From: Aquila chrysaetos chrysaetos
Taxonomy: Eukaryota > Chordata > Aves > Accipitriformes > Accipitridae
NCBI RefSeq assembly: GCF_900496995.4
Contig: NC_044018.1
Span: forward strand, 29,306,047-29,370,046
Reading direction: 5' to 3'
DNA: 64,000 nt
Below, in pieces: positions 12,736-23,960 of this stretch. Positions within the stretch are counted from its first letter, which is position 1. Each line of letters starts with the position of its first letter. The notes beneath the pieces are model-generated. The model did no database searches. It was not told where the DNA came from and worked only from the letters and a program-made list of their open reading frames with translations. The position numbers and the translations under genes are program-made.

Positions 12736-15700
12736 ATGGAGACTGCGATGCTGAACTTACGGAGTCTGTATGATCAACTTATGCGCCAGGCTGAAGTTTT
12801 AAGTGAAGGAAACGAATACCGTAAGTTCTGTTTCTGAAGTGGGGTGTCCTGTCTTTGCTGTAAGAATATAAACATGCAAACAAACATTATTAGCTGATAT
12901 TGAAGAATCCGTTGATGAAGTTATGGATAATAAGACTGCTACAGGCAGTCGGATTTGATGGTTTTTTCATTGTTGAGATATATGAAGTCATAGGCTGAAC
13001 TTCTGGGCAGGGCCATGTTCTGTTTGTAGCAAGCTGACTTCATCCACATAGGGTCTCGTGTTCTAGCTCTTCTAGTTGATACTGGCATGAAGGACTTGGT
13101 CTGAAAAACTGCAAGATCTCATGAATGTCTATAGTGTAGGTGGATTTGCCAAAAGGCTGGCTTCTCTTCTCTTCAGTTGAGAGCAGGTTATATTAATAGA
13201 TATCTTCTGTCAGTGAAAGGAGGGCTGCTGCATCTCCTCTGCTTGCCTGGGTAGCTAAAGATGTTTGTTTTCTCTCCAGAGTTTATTCAGTTAGCAAAGA
13301 ACTTTGAAGAGCATCGGAGAAAATTGCAGAAAACGGAGCATGAGCTTGGCAGGTGCAAAGATCTTCTCATGAAAACTGAAGCTGAACGTAGTGCTTTGGA
13401 TGTGAAGCTGAAACATGCTCGCAATCAAGTGGATGTGGAGATCAAACGAAGGCAAAAAGCTGAAACGGACTGTGAAAAGCTGGTGAGTAATTCCTTTATT
13501 ACTAGTTAGCTCTTTAGAGTGTGGAGACAAGGTGATTAAACTGCATTGATCTATGGATAATAAGGACTGGCACTCATGATAACTTTTTTTCTGGGGGGGG
13601 GGGGGACGACACACGGACACACACACCCAACAACAACAAATTGGCTTGGGTCCTTGTAGTAGCCTTCTGCTTTGGTCTGGAAAAAGGTGGCTGGCTGCTG
13701 TTTGGAGCTGAGCTGCCATTACTTGTCAGAGCACAGGCTTTGCAGCCATTAGCTGTCTATTGACACAAGTTCTGAGAGCCTGTCTGGCATCTCAAACGCT
13801 TGAGATTGGTTCGTACAGTAATTAAATGCAGTTTATCCTGTGGCAGCTTCTGCTATTATCTACCTTTACAGGAACGCCAAATACAACTGATTCGAGAGCT
13901 GCTCATGTGTGATGCATCCGGGAGTATTCAGCTAAGTGAAGAACAGAAGTCTGCCCTTGCCTTTCTTAACAGGCCACAGGTTTCTGTAGGGGGTTCAGGC
14001 AACAAAAGGTAAGAAAAATAGCGTTTTGTCTGAGCAACGTAAGTGTCAGATAGCAATCCAGTCATGTACCTCTGTGACACATATTGCACTCATATCAACA
14101 AGAGTTTTACTTTTTATTCCAGTTTGAAATACAGCTCTTCTGAGTCAGTAAGATTGTTCTGGAACCATGGCTGAGTGAAAGCCAAACTGATGCAAGTTTC
14201 TTCTAATTTTTGATTTTTAGGCTGTCTACAATAGATGAATCTGGCTCAATTCTGTCAGACATCAGCTTTGACAAGACTGATGAGTCACTGGTAATGTAAC
14301 TCAAAGTTCTAAAGTTTTCTTCCACTGTAAAACCTTAGGGGTGTGGGTTAATCTTTAGAGACTGCTTGTGTTTAGATTACTGTAGTATTAAACTGGTAGA
14401 GCTGATTTGCATTTCTCTGGTGTGCTATTGGCTAAAACTTAATGAAAGCCCTGGCCAGAGGCTGTATGGTATTTACACTGAGCTAACCAGTGCTGTGTAT
14501 TTCCCACAGGACTGGGATTCCTCTGTGGTGAAAGCTGTCAGACTGAAAAGGAGAGAGAAGCGGGTATGTTCAATTCTTCCCCTTCAAGCCTTAGCTGACA
14601 CAATGTCACCATCTGTCATCTCGCAGCCACCTATAATGATGTCTGAGCTACTAATCAGAATCAAACTTCAGATGGATGTGCTGCTACTATAATTCAGACC
14701 TGCTGTGTGGATTTAGATTGAAAGTTAATTCTGATGTCATTGTTTGTCTACTGAAAATGACTGGAGTGGAGTTCTGCTTGTCTTGTTCTGTTATGGCCTA
14801 GAGTTTGCAAGAAAGCACTTGAAGATTATTAACAGCAACCAGATTAGGGCAAAATCATGTAGGAAGTTAATATTTTTCTATTCTGTAAAGGAGCTTGTGC
14901 TTGCTCTGGTCTGCTGGTAGTATGCAGTAGGCACAGGTGGGAAAGGACAGCCTGAAATCATCACTAGCAGAGCTGGGAAGAGTCTGGGACTTGCTTAGTT
15001 GCCCTTCTGTTTTTTGGTGGTTTTCTTTTTCTTTTTTTTTTCCTCTCCTCCTTTCTGTCTGTCTTTTCTGAATTGGATTATAAAGCTGGCTAGGAAAATG
15101 ATTTGAAAGAGCAGTACATTGATGTCTCCTGATTCTTCATGGCAACCTTAAAGTTGCCATGAAGAACAGGTACCGTGGAAGAACTTTAAAGTGTCTGTGG
15201 TGTGTGCAGGCAATCGTTCAGTCCTCCTAGTTATACTGAACTAGTATAACACCAAGTTAACAGCATACCTGCTTCATAGACAAAAATATATGGTATCTTT
15301 TCAGCGGTCTTCCAGGCAGTTCATTGAAGGCCCGCCAGGTCCTCAGAAGAAAACTCGATCAATTGGCTCCACAGTGGACCAGGTATGGAGGTTCCAGCTA
15401 GGTTTGTGTGCATTTATAGTAGTTGGTCATATTGCATACCTGTTTCTAGGGCCAGCAAACTAGAAAATCCCATGTCCTGTCAGTATTGCTGTCACTAACC
15501 ACATATTTTTTTCATTACAGGGAAATGAATCCATAGTAGCAAAGACAACTGTCATGGTCCCCAATGATGGTGGCCCAATTGAAGCTATCTCTACTATCCA
15601 GACTGTGCCTTATAGTCTGAGAAGCCGGAGGAAGAGTGGTAGGTGTCATGTCTCCATTTGTTCCAGTCCTGAAGCAACTACTTAGTAGGCTGGAGGCTAT

Positions 15701-18700
15701 CCTGAAATGTTATAGTTACCTCCTTGAAGATCTAGGCAGCTGCCTCTGGTTTATGATGCACTTGATTTTAAAGCATAGGTTAGGTGGGGTGGAGGGTGAC
15801 TCCATTCAGTCAACACTCTTCCTTTTCTGTCTTTCAGGTCCTTTGCAGCCTTGGAGCAGCGAGTCAAGCATAGGCAGTAAGCAGCTGGAATCCAAATCGG
15901 AGACTGATGGCTCTGGCACCCCGCAGAACAATGGGGGAGTGAGGCTGCATGAATTTGTTTCAAAGACGGTAGGTCTATAGGCAGGAAGAACTTGGAAAAG
16001 CATTTCCTTCCATTTTTAAGTGTGTGTGTGTGTGTGATATCAAGCTATTGATAAGAGGCTAGCAGCCATTATATCTCAAGTCAATATTAACTGTACCAGT
16101 TACCTGCATGGATCAGGCAATATGTTATCCTATATGGTTATCCAGTTTAAGTCCTGCTGAGTTACTACACTACACTAATCTCTTCCCATCTGTATGCTCT
16201 GAATCATTAGGTTATCAAGCCAGAATCGTGTGTTCCATGTGGAAAGAGAGTAAAATTTGGAAAAATCTCTCTGAAGTGCAGAGATTGCCGTGTGGTCACT
16301 CATCCAGAGTGTCGCGACCGCTGCCCTCTTCCCTGTATCCCCACCTTGACAGGCACTCCTGTGAGAATTGGAGATGTAAGTCTGTAGGGTGAGCTTGGGG
16401 CAGCACAGCTGCCAACACGAACAGGCTAATGTTTGGTTAGAGTTAGAATGTGCTTAGGCTCCAACAAGTCTGCCTTCTACAGAAGAGCTCCTGTTGCTCA
16501 GAGCTGCATAATAAAATGCAAATGAGCTTGCTAATGTATCATTCAATAACCAGGGTAGTGGGTGGTAGGGATGCGATGTTAGGAGGGTGTTGAGTTGGGA
16601 ACATGGCAGCTCTGGGTAGGCAATCCTGCAGCATTGTGCTGATGGATGTAGTGTTGCTCTTCTCTGGGCTGATGAAGAAGAAAATATTTGTTTTTTAAGC
16701 CTAGATCTCACTGTGAATTCCTGAGAGAGTATTTTCCATGTCTTGAAGACTTGAGTATTTTTTTTTTCCCTTCTGCCTCTTAGGGGACCTTGATGGACTT
16801 CGTCCCTTCTACTCCTCCAATGATCCCTTCCATCATAGTGCACTGTGTTAATGAGATCGAGCAGCGAGGGCTGCATGAGGTAAAATGAAAATGAGGTGTG
16901 AAACAGTGCTAATGAAATGGGTTGTGGTGTTAGGGAAACAAATTGTTAATCTAAACATCTCGTATTTATGGTGTGTATAGTGCTGCTCAGTGGGTGACTC
17001 TGAGTGAACAACAGTGTCTGTGTAGAGTGCTCAGGTGTGGAGAGAAAGTGGGAGTGGAAGAATGTCAGCTTTATATGTGCAGTTGATATTCTGCCTCTAA
17101 GCAATGCTTTCTGTTAACAGACGGGCCTTTACCGGATATCTGGCTGTGACAAGACAGTGAGGGAACTGAAAGAGAAGTTTCTTAGAGCAAAAAATATTCC
17201 TTTGCTCAGTAAAGTGGATGATATCCATGCTATCTGTGGCCTTCTTAAGGACTTTCTACGCAGCCTGAAAGAACCCCTTCTCACTTTCCGCTTAAACAAG
17301 ACTTTTATGGAAGCTGCAGGTAAGGAGTTGCTAAATAACATCTCCAACTCTTTCCCTAGGCTTGATGGCTGCAGGTTTAGCTTTAGCATGCACTGGCAGA
17401 CCTCAGTGCTCTGTGGAGGCCTCACACTTGCAGCTGTGTTGATGATGTGCAATATGCTGGGAAGATCTCTCTTCTACTGTACTGTTTTGCAAGAGGAAAG
17501 AAACAAGTTCTAGTGCTTGGGCAGGATACCAAATTATTACAAATGGCATGTGAAGTTTCTGGCTTCCTTGTTTCTCAGGCTAGCTATTGCTGTGAGGGGA
17601 ATATTACAGCTGTGCCCTTGGGATCGCTTTCTGAGGTCTAAACATTTTTTCCCCAGAAATCTCGGATGAGGACAACAGTGTTGCTGCTATGTACCAAGCA
17701 GTTGGTGAACTTCCTCAGGCCAATAGGGACACCCTAGCTTTCCTCATGATCCACCTGCAGAGGTATGTCCAAATGGACTGGTAGTTCTGAAAGGGGGATG
17801 TTGCCACTGGTGCTTTCTCTACTTGGCTCTTGTTACTGCTTGTGAGTATATAGTCTTCATTTTGAAAAAAAAACACTTATTCAGAGGCTGAAGTGTGTGT
17901 GGGACAGGGGAAGTTGTATGAAAAGCGAAGGGGAGAAGCTACATTCTCTCTCTGTTAATAATTATTTTTAATATAGGGTGGCTCAGAGCCCGGAGACTAA
18001 AATGGACATTACCAACTTGGCCAAAGTCTTTGGCCCCACAATAGTTGCCCATGCGGTACCTGATCCTGACCCTATGACGCTTCTGCAAGACACTAAACGG
18101 CAGCCCAAGGTAGGTCAGCAGAAAGGACTGGCTTGGGTGAATGTATCCCATTTAAAGAATTCAAATGAATTGCTGGAGGGAGCTGAGGTGATGCCTGTCT
18201 GGTGTCAATGTGTCAAAGCTGCGTGCTGGTTTGTAACATCAGCTACTCGTGGGTGTCTCTGTAGGTGGTGGAGCGACTTCTGCTGTTGCCTATGGACTAC
18301 TGGAGTCAGTTGATGATGGTGGAGCAAGAAAACATTGACCCAGCTCATGTAATTGAAAACGTCAATGCCTACTCCACTCCACAGACTCCAGATGTTAAAG
18401 GTAACACCTGGGGTGCTGCTCTATTGGCTGTGCAGCTGCTGTATTAAAAATAATGTCCCTTGATCAAAGCTGTTTGCGAGACTGTTGGAGCTAGCCATTC
18501 CTGTATGCTTTATGAAGGAAGATGGAAGAAAAGCATGCCAGGAAATACCAGATTTGTCTAGTATTTTTGACAGATGCTAGGGAATGTCTAATGTTCCTTG
18601 CATGGCAATGAAAACTTCAGCTGTCCTCATGTTGCTCACTTTGCTGCCTCTTTTTTTTGACAGTGAGTATGCTTGGACCTCTCACTACTCCGGAACAGCA

Positions 18701-19168
18701 GCTCTCCAAGACGCCATCATCGAGCTCCCTGTCCCAGAAGGTCCGGTCTACCTTCAGCAAAACCACCCCCAAGTAAGTGCCATGGGGTGCTATCATGGAG
18801 ATGTTGGGATGACTGCAGGTTGTTTGGGTGTTCAAGGAGAACTAAAAATAGACTTTTGGACCCAGTTCTGGGAGCAGCTTGGATTTACTACTCTGTCAAC
18901 TCTCCCTTAATCAGTGCTGTAGTAGTAGTGCCAGCTGCATAATGGTTAACGAGTGTCATCGTATGGTAGGGAGAGGAACACTTTGTTTGGGAGGTGGGTA
19001 AAATTTGGGTGAATGACCTCTGGGAAAGGGAAAGTGTTAGACCTCTATATCCCAAATCCAAACCTGATATTTTTCTCCTTCTCTTGAACTAGATTTGGGA
19101 GCAAAAGCAAGTCAACAACCCAGCTTGGGCATCAGGGCAACTTTTTTGCCTCTCCTCTGCTGAAGTGA
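12736..19168 (+). CDS. RACGAP1: RACGAP1: Rac GTPase-activating protein 1 (MgcRacGAP, CYK-4), 16 coding exons
   Basis: RACGAP1 pairs with the kinesin KIF23 (MKLP1) to form centralspindlin. The complex bundles midzone microtubules, recruits the RhoA activator ECT2 and anchors the midbody to the membrane in cytokinesis. The spliced frame is 1,896 nt, or 631 residues, against about 632 in human, and is close to human throughout. Order: N-terminal coiled coil (about residues 28-115, the KIF23-binding part); a Ser/Thr-rich linker in which S157, S164 and S170 align with the Plk1 sites that dock ECT2; basic segments (about 180-206); a C1 zinc finger (H286 to C334); a RhoGAP domain (about 348-540) with arginine finger R384 in GLYRISG; and a serine-rich tail ending FFASPLLK. 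The conserved GAP residues in LKEPL and in the NLAKVFGP block are also present. Nothing is broken. It is about one residue shorter than human at the exon 6/7 junction. Very secure identification. Confidence 0.98.
13593..13640. repeat. Poly-G run followed by an AC-rich stretch in a RACGAP1 intron
   Basis: Thirteen consecutive G (13,593-13,605) are followed by an irregular AC-rich stretch and CAA triplets, in the intron after the second coding exon. Such runs are length-variable and error-prone in sequencing. No function is implied. Confidence 0.8.
15133..15166. repeat. Perfect 14-bp inverted repeat in a RACGAP1 intron
   Basis: The left arm (15,133-15,146, TTCTTCATGGCAAC) and right arm (15,153-15,166) are exact reverse complements, separated by six bases. 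Each arm contains an RFX-type half site (GTTGCC/GGCAAC). The element lies in the intron between the 54-bp and 78-bp exons, about 140 bp before the acceptor at 15,304. It could fold as a hairpin in the pre-mRNA or act as a paired RFX site; neither is shown. Confidence 0.85.
16211..16375 (+). other. RACGAP1: RACGAP1 exon carrying the C1 zinc finger
   Basis: This exon codes for residues 293-347. It supplies all six cysteines of the first two CxxC-type pairs and the distal ligands (C299, C302, C315, C318, H323, C326, then C330/C334). The first ligand, H286, comes from the end of the preceding exon. In human RACGAP1 the C1 domain binds phosphoinositides and ties the midbody to the plasma membrane. 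All expected zinc ligands are present. Confidence 0.9.
16784..18400 (+). other. RACGAP1: RACGAP1 exons carrying the RhoGAP domain
   Basis: Five exons (16,784-16,879; 17,121-17,319; 17,657-17,762; 17,977-18,109; 18,265-18,400) encode the GAP fold. The arginine finger is R384 at the start of the second of them, in [10 protein letters not shown]386 beside it matches the Aurora B site of human (S387). The family motifs [14 protein letters not shown] and [11 protein letters not shown] are intact, so the domain should be able to act on Rho-family GTPases. Confidence 0.9.
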
Positions 19169-19421
19169 AGTGGACCTGGGAGTTAATGTCATCCTAGCAT
19201 TTGCACACCAATATGCACGAGTACAATAAGCGCAAGTCCTTTCTGCAGCCCTTGGCAGTTTATGTAACAAGATCTTTTTCTTTTAATCTTCAGCTTAACT
19301 GAGACTTTTAATGGGATTTTATTGTGCAATGTATTTTTTATTATCTAATTATCTAATGCTGTGCTGAATTTAGTATTGGCAAAGAAAGTAACTAGCAGGA
19401 TTTGTTCAAAGCGTTAATAAA
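19169..19421 (+). other. RACGAP1: RACGAP1 3' UTR, proximal form
   Basis: Downstream of the stop, a non-coding T-rich segment leads to AATAAA at 19,416-19,421. The mRNA may end shortly after this signal. A longer 3' UTR reaching an ATTAAA at 21,076-21,081 is also possible, because no other gene starts between the two on this strand. Confidence 0.6.
19416..19421 (+). terminator. RACGAP1: Polyadenylation signal AATAAA of RACGAP1 (probable)
   Basis: A canonical AATAAA about 250 bases after the stop codon, embedded in a run of A. It is the first canonical hexamer after the stop, so it is the likeliest proximal signal. Use is not proven, and the A-rich tract can mislead oligo-dT-primed cDNA data. 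Confidence 0.55.
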
Positions 19422-19439
19422 AAAAAAAGCTAGAGGAAC

Positions 19440-21800
19440 ACACTGACACTCTTCAATAACATCTAGTCTTCTACCCATAGGAAGTGGAACAGTCATACAA
19501 GGATCATAAGTTTCAGGTTTTTGGCTTGTGTTTTTTTTTTTTAAACTCTGTAGGTTGTTCTTCACACAGCAGTGACAACCCAACTGAACTTTGTCAGAAT
19601 CCAGTCTTCCAAACAGCACGTGACTCACGCTGTGGTCGTGCAGCTTGTAATCCTGAGGATGGCAGTGTTGCATTTGTCTGATGGGCAAAAGCTGCTCTGT
19701 TTAATTAACTGCTGGAGGGACTGTGACTCTTTCTAAAGAAATGTTTTTGTACTGTGTTTACAAGGGGAAAATTCTGTAGAGGACTGCCTGTAGATGCAAA
19801 CCCAAAGGATTCCTGGGTAGTCTAAATGAATTACTAGTGCTGCTCATACTGGTGAAAGGGAATAAGGATACTTTAATAGCACCCTTGCTTTTGGGAGTCC
19901 CTGCTTTCTCAAATTGGGATATGTGACCTTGCCCAGTGCTGTGTGAAAAGACTTGTGGAACGCATACAGAAGTTTATAAAGTGGCTGTTTTTATTGAGCT
20001 CTGGAAAACTGTCCTGACCTGTGCAGCTAAGTAAATCATTATGTTCTATGTGACCTATGGTTCTGTACTCTGGCTAATGCTTTTTACTTGTGTTACAGAG
20101 TTTTATCCAGGGCCTGGGTAGGGTTATAGGAAGCTGTGATGCTGTAATGCTGAGGTGCTGTGCTCTGAGTAGCTCTTGCCCCAAGGATCGATGAACCTGG
20201 CAGTCCTTGCTGCTGGGGTGCAGGATCATGCGCTGGGCTGTGGCTCGTGGGTCCAGAGGAGGAAGGAGAACAACAGTTTTGGTCCCCAATATTGTATCAG
20301 GAAGTGAAATAGCCTGGGCTGAACGTGGTGGCCTGGGTTGTCTTTCTTCCCCTTGGTTGTGGGGTCTGGAGGGTGAGGTCTTCTCCTGCCATGTTTGCAC
20401 CCTAGCTCTGGCCCACTGCAGGAGATGGGGCAGCTGGGGGCTGCTGTTCCCCTTCCCCAGTGGGGCTGGGGCCCCAGGGCAGGTGGGTGTTTCTGGCCTC
20501 TAGTGTTTTCATGCACACTGGATGCATATGACAGGGGCACTAAGGCATGTTTCCCTCCCCCAAATCCTGTGTCTTGGACACATTTGGCTTGGCCTTTTTC
20601 TGGAGCCTCCTCTCCCAAACTGGGTCCTTGCCTGTTCCACCCTGAAGCAGAAACTTGGGGGGGGATTTGCAGTGGGACCTGCTGGGGGACATCTGCCCTG
20701 GTCCCTATGGCCCCACTCTGTGGGGACAGATGGGGCTTGGGGACACCCTAGCAAGCCACCCCCACTTGCTTACTGCTAGGCACAGAGATGGCCCTGCCAG
20801 TGCTTGGAAATGTGGCTGCAGTGCTGGCATAGGGGTGGTGTGTGCCCACCTGTGCCTGCAGGGAAGGACACAAGTTCTGCAGTGGGATGTGCGTGTAGAT
20901 AGGACATTGCAGAGAAAGAGCTGTCCCTAACGTGAACGGATAGTGAAAACTGTGAAGAAAGGGTGTAGCTTTGACAGTCTGTGCTCTGGTTGTTTTAGGC
21001 TGCAAGGAGACACCAGCTGTTGCACCGGAGAAATCATGTGGAAAAAAAATTTGAAATATTTGTTGATCAAAGAACATTAAAAGCCTCACTTTGGCCCCAG
21101 AAACAGTGATGAATACGTTGTTCCTAGTGATTCCTCATAAGTGGGTACCAGCGCAAGAAAGGAAACCCTCTTTTATGTTCAGGCAGGGGCAAGCATGCAC
21201 ATGCTTCAAAGGATTAATGCAGATACAATCATAACTGTATGCTCCTTAATCAGCAGCTAGCTCTTCCTACATTTGCGTTTAATGCAATTGGATAGGCCAG
21301 GGACCATCTCTGTCCTGTGTGCAAGTGCTTCACTCTCATCAAGACCCCTCAGCAGTTAGTGACCTTGTGGAGGAAGCCACCTTCTTATTTGTTGCAAATG
21401 ATAGAATTCTGATAATTGAAGGGAGTTAGTTTCTCACATTGCCCTAATCGGCACTTAGTTCTGATCTACAGCAACTGCGAGGGAGTGACACAGGTCTACA
21501 TTGGCAAAGGATTGTGCTCAGACCCCATAAGCCAAATTCTTCACTTTTTTTTTTCATTCCCTCCTGTCAGAGAAGTAGGACTGAGGGCAGTGTGTGTAAA
21601 TTTTGGACAGTCAGTTATGGGTAGGCCTGTATTTAATGGACAAGCAATGGGATGGTCCGAGAAGCTGATAGAACCCTTATATCTACATGAGGTGACGGGC
21701 CCGCTGTTGGAGAGAGAAATAGACACTAGTCCTTGCAAGAAGGATACCCTGCTTTCTCCAGACAGGCTCTTACAATCAGTCTAGATTGGTTCCAGCAAAT
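19440..21800. other. Region between RACGAP1 and the IFIT remnant
   Basis: About 2.4 kb without recognisable coding sequence. The part from about 20,150 to 20,930 is GC-rich but poor in CpG and yields several overlapping chance open frames on both strands. ATTAAA at 21,076-21,081 could be a distal polyadenylation signal of RACGAP1. No repeat family was recognised. Confidence 0.5.
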
Positions 21801-22195
21801 CCTGCAGGTAAGTGGCAGTTGGTGTCTTAGATAAAGCAGTGGATAGCATCAGCATCGTCACTGTGGTAGTGCCAGCCATCTTTGTCAGCCCCTGTGTGCG
21901 CTCCTTCCTCTCTTCTGTCAGCACGGGAATTTTTGTAATCATCCATAAACTTTTGCTTCATCAAGTGATCTCTTCTTGTAGAGTAAGAACTTTCCCCAGT
22001 AGAGATTAAGGGCTTGATGGCCTTTGAGGCTCAGAGTGTCCTTTCTCTCCTGCAGCTCCTTGTAGATCTTCTCTTCTCTTGTGCTATAGAACTCTGTTAA
22101 TTGCAGCTTTGCAAACATGAGGTCAAGGTCTGGATGTTTCTGAAGAATTTGCTTGAGGTCCTTGATGGCTGCCTCCAGTATATTATTCTTGTTTT

Positions 22196-22283
22196 CCTTC
22201 TTTGCATTAAGCAACTATATCTTTTAGCACTTGGCCAAGCCTTCTTTGCATTAAGCAGCTATATCTTTTAGCACTTGGCCAAG
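22196..22283. repeat. 44-bp tandem duplication inside the IFIT remnant
   Basis: Two direct copies, 22,196-22,239 and 22,240-22,283, differ at a single base (A/G in the GCAAC/GCAGC word). Because 44 is not a multiple of three, the duplication shifts the reading frame of the IFIT sequence. The near identity suggests it is recent relative to the other damage. Confidence 0.95.
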
Positions 22284-23096
22284 GCTTGGTAGAGAAGGTG
22301 GTAACTGGGATCCCGCTGCCGGGCTTGCTGTAATATCTCAATTGCTCACTCTGCAGACTGTCACAGCCAGAACAAAGCCGAAGCTTTGAGGACATCAGGG
22401 TCAGAGATTTTCTCTGCACTTTCTTCTTGACCTTTCTATATCCACTTGAACAAGTAGCTTGGCTAAATGTATTTTGCCTCTGTAGTTATTTGGCTGCTCA
22501 CGGACAGTTCTTCCCAATTGGATTATGGCTTTCCTTGCAATATCAGGATACCAGAAGTAACTCCAGGAAGAGTAAAGGGCCATTCCGAGCCCAGCATGGA
22601 AATATCTGTTCCCTGGTTTGAGCATCAATGCCACCTCAAAGCACTCTCTTGCCCGTTCCCCATTGCAGGCTCTGACAGCCAAGAGGGACAAGCCTTTCTG
22701 GGCCTGGATGTACGGGATCAGCCGTGCATCCCAAGGAGGCGGGCAGAGCTGTTGTATTCGTTCCAGATAGCTTTCAGCCTCCTGATAAGAGGCCTGAAGG
22801 TGGTGAATCCAAGCATAATTCCCACAGACAATCAGAACCAGCAGCAGAAGCCTGCTCCTCATCTTTTGTGCTCTTCAGCATCTTTAAGGCTTTGCAGAGC
22901 TTCTCTGTTCTGCCCTTTCAGCGGGTACAGGTATGCCTGCGGCCCCAAGAGTGCTGCCTGGTTTTGGTGGGGTGTGTGCTTGATTTCAATAGCCAGCTTC
23001 TGCTGTACGCGTGTAGGTTCAACATGGCCTGTTACACCCAAATGCCAGGTGACATGGCTTTGGAGGGCATCCAACTTCTCCTTCAGCTGTTTGTTG

Positions 23097-23098
23097 CC
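23097..23098 (-). other. Probable lost splice acceptor of IFIT intron 1
   Basis: Read on the - strand, a pyrimidine tract TTTTCCTCTTTGT runs into GG and then CAACAAACAGCTG. If the GG had been AG, exon 1 (ATGAG) would join in frame to give M-S-N-K-Q-L-K, a normal IFIT N-terminus. The AG acceptor therefore appears mutated to GG. The next AG, 9 bases further into the exon, would put a stop directly after ATGAGC. Confidence 0.6.
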
Positions 23099-23515
23099 AC
23101 AAAGAGGAAAATGTGGGTTATGAAAAGGCAGCATGTGTGGGGTAGCGTCCTGTGGTACCCACACAGAGCAGAAAGGAGCTCCTAGCTGTACATGAAACAA
23201 AAAGGAAGATGGGGCTCTGCTCGCTTGCTCAACAAGTCCCTTGCACTTAAGCTACTAAAGAACCTGTAAATTTTTGTTCTAATCAGCCCATTTTTGGGAA
23301 ACCATCTGGGAGGCTTTCATTCCTGGCTTGCTGTTCTCCAAAGGGAGTCACCAGTGCCTGGAGCCAGGGCTGTTCTTTCTTCTTACCTCAGACACAGGCC
23401 CTGGGCTGGACTGCAAGAAATGAAAAGGATAGAGCCAGCCAAAACCCCACAATGAAAACTTCTTTGCTTCTCATGGGGAGGAAAGAGGGGCTGTGCCTTC
23501 ATCTGAAGGATGCAG

Positions 23516-23960
23516 CAAGAGATGGCTCAGTGAGAGAGAGTCCAACAAAAAGCCATGAACATGTTGGACTGGAGCATCTCTTATTTGCGGAAAGGCTTGA
23601 GAGAGCTGGGACTCCTGAGTCTACAGAAGAGAAGGCTCAGAGGGATCTTAGAAACGTACATAAACACCCAAAGGGAGGATGCAAAGAAGGCAGAGCCAGG
23701 CTTTTTTCAGTGGTGTGCAGTGCCAGGACGAGAAGCAACGGGCTCCAACTGGACATCAGGAAACTTTTCTTTTAACTGTGAGGATGAGGGAGTACTGGCA
23801 CAGGTTGCTTGGAGAGGTTGTAGAGTCTCCATCCTTGGAGATACTCAAAAACTGTCTGGATGTGGTCATGGGCAACCTGTTCTAGGTGGCCCTGCTTGAG
23901 CAGGGGGTTGGCCAAGGTGACCTCCAGCGGTCCCTTCCAACCTTAACCATTGTGTGCTTC
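23516..23960 (+). mobile_element. CR1 LINE, truncated 3' end, in intron 1 of the IFIT remnant
   Basis: The sequence matches the avian CR1 3' consensus from the 'ggctggagcatctc' region, through 'gagagagctgggact', 'agccaggctcttttcagtggtg' and 'gcacaggttgc..ggaggttg', to the terminal 'tcccttccaacct..accattctgtg' end. Here that end degenerates to ATTGTGTGCTTCTG near 23,950. It is a 5'-truncated copy of about 445 bp with scattered substitutions, so it is inactive. CR1 is the dominant LINE of birds. The orientation is + , opposite to the host pseudogene. Confidence 0.93.

Larger units (their letters stand above)
12732..19168 (+). other. RACGAP1: RACGAP1 coding exon map
   Basis: Exons, placed by GT-AG borders and an unbroken protein frame: 12,732-12,820 (ATG at 12,736); 13,280-13,482; 13,872-14,008; 14,221-14,290; 14,510-14,563; 15,305-15,382; 15,521-15,638; 15,838-15,968; 16,211-16,375; 16,784-16,879; 17,121-17,319; 17,657-17,762; 17,977-18,109; 18,265-18,400; 18,664-18,772; 19,093-19,168 (stop TGA at 19,166-19,168). 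The 54-bp exon at 14,510 and the 78-bp exon at 15,305 both start and end in phase 0, so either could be skipped without a frameshift. The ATG was chosen because it gives the known METAML-type N-terminus just after the acceptor. Confidence 0.93.

Noticed and set aside
21939-22862. IFIT as a working gene with several small exons
   Set aside because: Family blocks change frame without splice borders, and in-frame stops and a 44-bp duplication break the single large coding exon typical of the family.
21939-23092. IFIT sequence as a processed retrocopy
   Set aside because: A matching exon 1 with donor, an intron containing a CR1, and an ISRE-like promoter lie upstream in the right order. This favours an unprocessed duplicate.
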